A stretch of DNA of 64,000 bases from Rhodoferax sp. WC2427. Its GTDB lineage: Bacteria; Pseudomonadota; Gammaproteobacteria; Burkholderiales; Burkholderiaceae_C. The stretch is from positions 992,001 through 1,056,000 of the forward strand of contig NZ_CP162006.1 in the NCBI RefSeq assembly GCF_040822085.1, in the 5' to 3' direction. The notes beneath the pieces were generated by a model. The model saw only the letters and a program-made list of their open reading frames with translations. It was not told where the DNA came from and made no database searches. Shown here one piece after another: positions 60,134 through 64,000 of the stretch. Position 1 is the stretch's first letter; every line of letters begins with the position of its first letter. The translations under genes and the position numbers were made by a program.

Positions 60134-61525
60134 ATGATCGAAGCAATTTCCCCATCCAAAATACCCAAAGTCGGGTTTGTCAGCCTGGGCTGCCCCAAGG
60201 CCTTGACGGACTCCGAGCTCATCCTCACCCAACTCAGCGCCGAAGGCTACCAAACCTCCAAGACCTTTGAAGGTGCCGACCTGGTGATCGTCAACACCTG
60301 TGGTTTCATTGACGATGCCGTCAAGGAAAGCCTGGACACCATTGGCGAAGCCCTGGCCACCAATGGCCGCGTCATCGTCACTGGCTGCCTGGGGGCCAAG
60401 GCGGGCGATGCCGGCGGCAACCTGGTGCGGCAAATGCACCCCAGCGTGCTGGCTGTCACCGGCCCGCACGCCACCCAGGAGGTGATGGATGCCGTCCACG
60501 CCAACCTGCCCAAGCCACACGACCCGTTTTTGGACCTGATTCCCAACGCCTTTGGCACCGCAGGCATCAAGCTCACGCCCCGGCATTACGCCTATTTGAA
60601 GATCAGCGAAGGCTGCAACCACCGCTGCACCTTTTGCATCATCCCGTCGATGCGCGGCGATCTGGTGTCGCGCAATATCGGCGACGTGCTCAGCGATGCC
60701 AAGGCCTTGTTTGAAGGTGGCGTGAAAGAGCTGCTGGTCATCAGCCAGGACACCTCGGCTTACGGCGTGGACGTGAAGTACCGCACCGGCTTCTGGGACG
60801 GCAAGCCGGTCAAAACCCGCATGCTGGAACTGGTGCAAACCTTGGCCGACATCGCCGAGCCTTATGGCGCCTGGGTGCGCCTGCACTATGTCTACCCGTA
60901 CCCCAGCGTGGACGAGATCATTCCGCTGATGGCCACGGGCCGTGTGCTGCCATACCTGGACGTGCCCTTGCAGCACAGCCACCCCGACGTGCTCAAGCGC
61001 ATGAAGCGCCCGGCCAGCGGCGAGAAAAACCTGGAGCGCATCCAGCGCTGGCGCGAGGCCTGCCCGTCGCTGGTAATCCGAAGCACCTTCATCGCCGGTT
61101 TCCCGGGCGAAACCGAAGAAGAATTTGCGCATCTGCTGGATTTCATGCGCGAAGCCCAGATCGACCGCGCAGGCTGCTTTGCCTACAGCCCGGTGGATGG
61201 AGCGGCCGCCAACGACATTCCCGGCATGCTGCCCTTCGAGTTGCGCGAAGAACGCCGCGCCCGCTTCATGGCCGTGGCCGAAGAAGTGTCTGCCGCCAAG
61301 TTGCTCAAGCGCGTGGGTGCGACCATGCAGGTCTTGGTGGATTCGGCGCCCGGCATGGGTAAAAAGGGCGGCATTGGCCGCAGCTACGCCGACGCGCCCG
61401 AGATCGACGGCATCGTGCGCCTGCTGCCTCCCGAAAAAATCAGCAAGACCTTGAAGGTGGGGGAGTTCACCAAAGCGCGCATTGTGGGTACCCAGGGCCA
61501 CGATCTGGTGGCTTTGCCGATCTAA
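60134..61525 (+). CDS. rimO: ribosomal protein S12 methylthiotransferase
   Basis: This 463-residue radical-SAM enzyme adds a methylthio group to the conserved Asp of S12. The N-terminal UPF0004 domain has three cysteines ([23 protein letters not shown] and TGCLGAKAG). The radical-SAM motif is CNHRCTFC, and a TRAM domain ends the protein ([15 protein letters not shown]). All cluster ligands are present. Its ATG lies 6 nt after GACAAT (60122-60127) with no separate ribosome site, so the mRNA may be leaderless. Confidence 0.96.
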   Translation: MIEAISPSKIPKVGFVSLGCPKALTDSELILTQLSAEGYQTSKTFEGADLVIVNTCGFIDDAVKESLDTIGEALATNGRVIVTGCLGAKAGDAGGNLVRQMHPSVLAVTGPHATQEVMDAVHANLPKPHDPFLDLIPNAFGTAGIKLTPRHYAYLKISEGCNHRCTFCIIPSMRGDLVSRNIGDVLSDAKALFEGGVKELLVISQDTSAYGVDVKYRTGFWDGKPVKTRMLELVQTLADIAEPYGAWVRLHYVYPYPSVDEIIPLMATGRVLPYLDVPLQHSHPDVLKRMKRPASGEKNLERIQRWREACPSLVIRSTFIAGFPGETEEEFAHLLDFMREAQIDRAGCFAYSPVDGAAANDIPGMLPFELREERRARFMAVAEEVSAAKLLKRVGATMQVLVDSAPGMGKKGGIGRSYADAPEIDGIVRLLPPEKISKTLKVGEFTKARIVGTQGHDLVALPI

Positions 61526-61574
61526 ATCTGATGTCCCCGCATTGCGCAAGCAGTGCGGGGAAAAATGGGCAAAA

Positions 61575-61604
61575 AAAAAGCCGCTAACTTCTTAGCGGCT
61601 TTTT
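61575..61604. terminator. bidirectional terminator between rimO and tRNA-Leu
   Basis: AAAAAGCCGCTAA-CTTC-TTAGCGGCTTTTT is a perfect hairpin with A- and T-runs, serving rimO on the plus strand and the tRNA-Leu gene on the minus strand. Confidence 0.93.
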
Positions 61605-61617
61605 CTCGAGTAAATTG

Positions 61618-61702
61618 TGGTGCCCAGAACTGGACTCGAACCAGCACGCCTTGCGGCGCTGCGACCTGAACACAGTGCGTCTACCAATTTCGCCATCTGG
61701 GC
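61618..61702 (-). tRNA. tRNA-Leu (CAG), copy A
   Basis: A complete 85-nt class II tRNA on the minus strand: acceptor GCCCAGA/TCTGGGC, anticodon arm CTGTG-TTCAGGT-CGCAG with anticodon CAG, long variable arm GCGCCGCAAGGCGT and T-loop GGTTCGAGTCC, with encoded CCA. It is one of two near-identical copies. Confidence 0.97.
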
Positions 61703-61762
61703 CCACGAAACTCTAAAAACTCTCACGATCTGCAATAGGTATTTTGCAAATCTTTAACCAGA

Positions 61763-61792
61763 AAAAAACCGCCAGTTGTATAGCGGTTTTTT
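61763..61792 (-). terminator. terminator between the two tRNA-Leu genes
   Basis: AAAAAACCGC, a 10-nt loop, GCGGTTTTTT lies just downstream of copy B on the minus strand and has A- and T-runs on both sides, so each tRNA-Leu gene has its own terminator. Confidence 0.8.
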
Positions 61793-61804
61793 CAAGATAA
61801 GGTG

Positions 61805-61889
61805 TGGTGCCCAGAACTGGACTCGAACCAGCACGCCTTGCAGCGCTGCGACCTGAACACAGTGCGTCTACCAATTTCGCCATCTGGGC
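61805..61889 (-). tRNA. tRNA-Leu (CAG), copy B
   Basis: This copy is identical to copy A apart from one base in the variable arm (CTGC where copy A has CCGC). It is 85 nt with encoded CCA and lies 103 bp upstream of copy A in the direction of transcription. It is divergent from rnr, with 139 bp between them. Confidence 0.97.
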
Positions 61890-62028
61890 CCACGAGTTAA
61901 AGTATAACATGGGAAAAACGACGGTTCTGACCCGTGGGCCGTAGGCTTGCTAAAACAATTGTTTTTTCTGGGCCAGGCTACAGCTCTGCTACCCTTTAGG
62001 CACTCCAGTCTGTAAAGAGAGAATACTT

Positions 62029-64000
62029 ATCAAAACGACCAGCCACACCAGCGGCCTGCTGGACGAGATCGAAGGCACCATCCAGGGTCACCGCGATGGA
62101 CACGGGTTTGTACTGCGCGACGACGGCGAGTCCGACATTTACTTGCCTTCCAACGAAATGCGCGCCGTACTGCACAAGGACCGGGTCAAGGTCAACATTG
62201 TGCGCAGCGACCGCAAAGGTCGCCCTGAAGGCCGGGTTTTGGAAATTGTCGAGCGCCCCCCGCAGCCCATCATTGGCCGTCTGCTGCAAGAAAGCGGTAT
62301 TTGGCTCGTAGCCCCTGAAGACAAGCGTTACGGCCAGGACGTATTGATTCCCAAGGCCGGTATCGGCAGCGCCAAAGCCGGGCAGGTGGTGGTGGTCGAG
62401 CTGACCGAGCCGCCCGCGCTGTTTGGCCAGCCCGTGGGCCGCGTCAAGGAAGTGCTGGGCGAGGTGGACGACCCCGGCATGGAAATCGAAATCGCGGTGC
62501 GCAAATATGACGTGCCGCATATTTTTTCCGACGCCTGTATCGCCTTGGCCCGCACCCTGCCCGACAAGGTGCGCCCGCAGGACAAAAAGAACCGTGTCGA
62601 TCTGACCGACGTGCCGCTGGTCACCATCGACGGCGAGGACGCCCGCGACTTCGACGATGCCGTCTACTGCGAACCCGCCAAGGTCGGCCGTGGCAAGGGC
62701 TGGCGCCTGCTGGTCGCGATTGCCGACGTGAGCAACTATGTGGAAACCGGCTCGGCCATCGACGTGGATGCCTACGACCGCGCCACCAGCGTGTACTTTC
62801 CGCGCCGCGTGATTCCCATGCTGCCTGAGAAGCTGTCCAACGGCCTGTGCTCGCTGAACCCCGATGTGGAGCGCCTGTGCATGGTCTGTGACATGCTGGT
62901 CACCGCCAAGGGCGATGTGCACGCCTACCAGTTCTACCCGGCGGTGATGTTCAGCCATGCGCGCTTCACCTATACCGAAGTGGCGGCGATTCTGGCCAAC
63001 ACCCGGGGCCCCGAGGCCACGCGCCGCAAAGACCGCGTGAACGACCTGCTCAACCTGCAAGATGTCTACCACGCCCTGCTGGTCGCCCGCAAGGTGCGCG
63101 GCGCGGTGGACTTTGAAACCGTTGAGACCCAAATCGTGTGTGACGAAGGCGGACGCATCGAAAAGATCGTGCCCCGCACCCGCAACGAAGCCCACAAGCT
63201 CATCGAAGAGGCCATGCTGGCCGCCAACGTCTGCAGCGCCGATTTCATCGCCCAGGGCAAGCACCCCGGCCTGTTCCGCGTGCACGAGGGCCCCACGCCC
63301 GAGAAGATCGAAATGCTGCGCAACTACCTGAAGGCCACCGGCGTAGGTATGTCGATTAGCGACGACCCGAAAACCGCCGAATTCCAGGCCATTGCCAACG
63401 CCACCAAAGACCGGCCCGACGCGCAGCAAATCCACTCCATGCTGCTGCGCTCCATGCAGCAGGCCATCTACACGCCCATGAACGGCGGGCATTTCGGGTT
63501 GGCGTTCGATGCCTACACCCATTTCACCAGCCCGATCCGGCGCTACCCCGATCTGCTGGTGCACCGCGTCATCAAGGCCATCCTGGCGCACCGCAAGTAC
63601 CAGTTGCCCACCTTGCCCACCCCCGGTGAGGCGCATGCCAAGCTGGCCAAACGCCTGAGCAAGGGCGCGGCCTCCAAGCTGCAAGGCAAGGTCGGCGAGC
63701 CCGACATGAAGATCAAGAAGGTCAGCCCCGAAACGCTGGCCTGGCAGGCGGCGGGCCTGCATTGCAGCGCCAACGAGCGCCGCGCCGACGAGGCCAGCCG
63801 CGATGTGGAAGCCTGGCTGAAGTGCAAATACATGCGCGAGCACCTCGGCGAGGAATTTGGTGGCACGGTCACTGCCGCCACCGGCTTCGGCATCTTCGTC
63901 ACGCTGGACGCGATGTATGTCGAAGGCCTGGTGCACATCACCGAGCTGGGCGGCGAGTACTTCAAGTTCGACGAAGCCCGGCAAGAGCTGCGCGGCGAGC
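62029..64000 (+). CDS. rnr: ribonuclease R (3' partial), apparent ATC start
   Basis: At least 657 codons of RNase R, a processive 3'-5' exoribonuclease for structured RNA. Cold-shock domains lie near residues 15-85 (GHRDGHGFVLRDDG and VLIPKAGIG). The RNB catalytic domain has the Asp cluster TIDGEDARDFDDAVYC, and the S1 domain starts near GGTVTAATGFGIFVTLD. The window ends inside the S1 domain. The frame opens after the TAA at 61951-61953 and contains no ATG, GTG or TTG before the conserved region. ATC 62029, 7 nt after GAGAG, gives the expected N-terminus (I/M)KTTSHTSGLLDEIEG and is my start. Confidence 0.93.
   Translation, partial: MKTTSHTSGLLDEIEGTIQGHRDGHGFVLRDDGESDIYLPSNEMRAVLHKDRVKVNIVRSDRKGRPEGRVLEIVERPPQPIIGRLLQESGIWLVAPEDKRYGQDVLIPKAGIGSAKAGQVVVVELTEPPALFGQPVGRVKEVLGEVDDPGMEIEIAVRKYDVPHIFSDACIALARTLPDKVRPQDKKNRVDLTDVPLVTIDGEDARDFDDAVYCEPAKVGRGKGWRLLVAIADVSNYVETGSAIDVDAYDRATSVYFPRRVIPMLPEKLSNGLCSLNPDVERLCMVCDMLVTAKGDVHAYQFYPAVMFSHARFTYTEVAAILANTRGPEATRRKDRVNDLLNLQDVYHALLVARKVRGAVDFETVETQIVCDEGGRIEKIVPRTRNEAHKLIEEAMLAANVCSADFIAQGKHPGLFRVHEGPTPEKIEMLRNYLKATGVGMSISDDPKTAEFQAIANATKDRPDAQQIHSMLLRSMQQAIYTPMNGGHFGLAFDAYTHFTSPIRRYPDLLVHRVIKAILAHRKYQLPTLPTPGEAHAKLAKRLSKGAASKLQGKVGEPDMKIKKVSPETLAWQAAGLHCSANERRADEASRDVEAWLKCKYMREHLGEEFGGTVTAATGFGIFVTLDAMYVEGLVHITELGGEYFKFDEARQELRGE

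Noticed and set aside
61996-63984. Long open frame on the minus strand opposite rnr (662 codons)
   Set aside because: It is the complement of a clearly conserved RNase R gene; its translation has no recognisable domain and reflects GC-rich codon bias.

Overview
The window is high-GC DNA with the gene content and short-repeat style of a betaproteobacterium in the Burkholderiales, most likely a Comamonadaceae member close to Rhodoferax, Polaromonas or Acidovorax. That assignment is inferred from gene families and synteny such as lspA-ileS-ribF, xseB-ispA-dxs, phaR, a BPSS1780-type membrane protein and an AqpS-type ars operon. It is not based on a database match. Most of the window is ordinary chromosome. 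I see no insertion sequence, prophage or CRISPR array.

Region 1 (1-13.5 kb) is a periplasmic alcohol-oxidation island. It holds a quinoprotein (PQQ) alcohol dehydrogenase whose active site carries the extra aspartate typical of lanthanide-dependent enzymes, two small c-type cytochromes, a MoxJ/XoxJ-like periplasmic protein and a YVTN beta-propeller. It also holds an ABC module (ATPase, ABC-2 permease, substrate-binding-like protein), a NosR-like membrane flavo-polyferredoxin and an ApbE flavin transferase. An AcoR-type sigma-54 activator lies in the middle. Three correctly spaced sigma-54 promoters precede three of its transcription units, so the island looks like one regulon. The ABC, NosR-like and ApbE part resembles a denitrification nos accessory module attached to a quinoprotein.

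Region 2 (13.5-27 kb) carries a beta-CASP nuclease-like protein, small redox and VOC proteins, lspA-ileS-ribF, an HNH endonuclease, yceH, purN, a Sel1 protein, and a GH3 glycosidase lipoprotein behind a LacI regulator with two operators 22 bp apart. Region 3 (27-38.8 kb) has an EF-hand protein divergent from a two-component system, an RNA m5C methyltransferase, a fatty-acid desaturase with an ISL3-like tail, a CBS protein, a UvrD helicase and an unrecognised lipoprotein/outer-membrane pair. Region 4 (38.8-41 kb) is arsR-aqpS-arsC-arsH. Region 5 (41-50 kb) has homoserine kinase, a sulfurtransferase, an EamA transporter, a Rieske oxygenase and xseB-ispA-dxs. Region 6 (49.6-64 kb) has a TRAP transporter, a YbdK ligase, an EgtB/SenA-like protein, relA, tRNA-Val, phaR, rimO, two tRNA-Leu genes and rnr, which is cut by the window end.

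A family of about fifteen dispersed elements of roughly 60 bp runs through the window from 13.5 to 56 kb. Some sit between genes, several supply the stop codons of flanking genes, and at least three lie in frame inside genes (ileS, uvrD, aqpS). The rnr gene has no ATG, GTG or TTG at its conserved N-terminus, and an ATC is the best-placed start. These two observations, together with the sigma-54/quinoprotein/Nos-like island, are the most interesting parts of the window.
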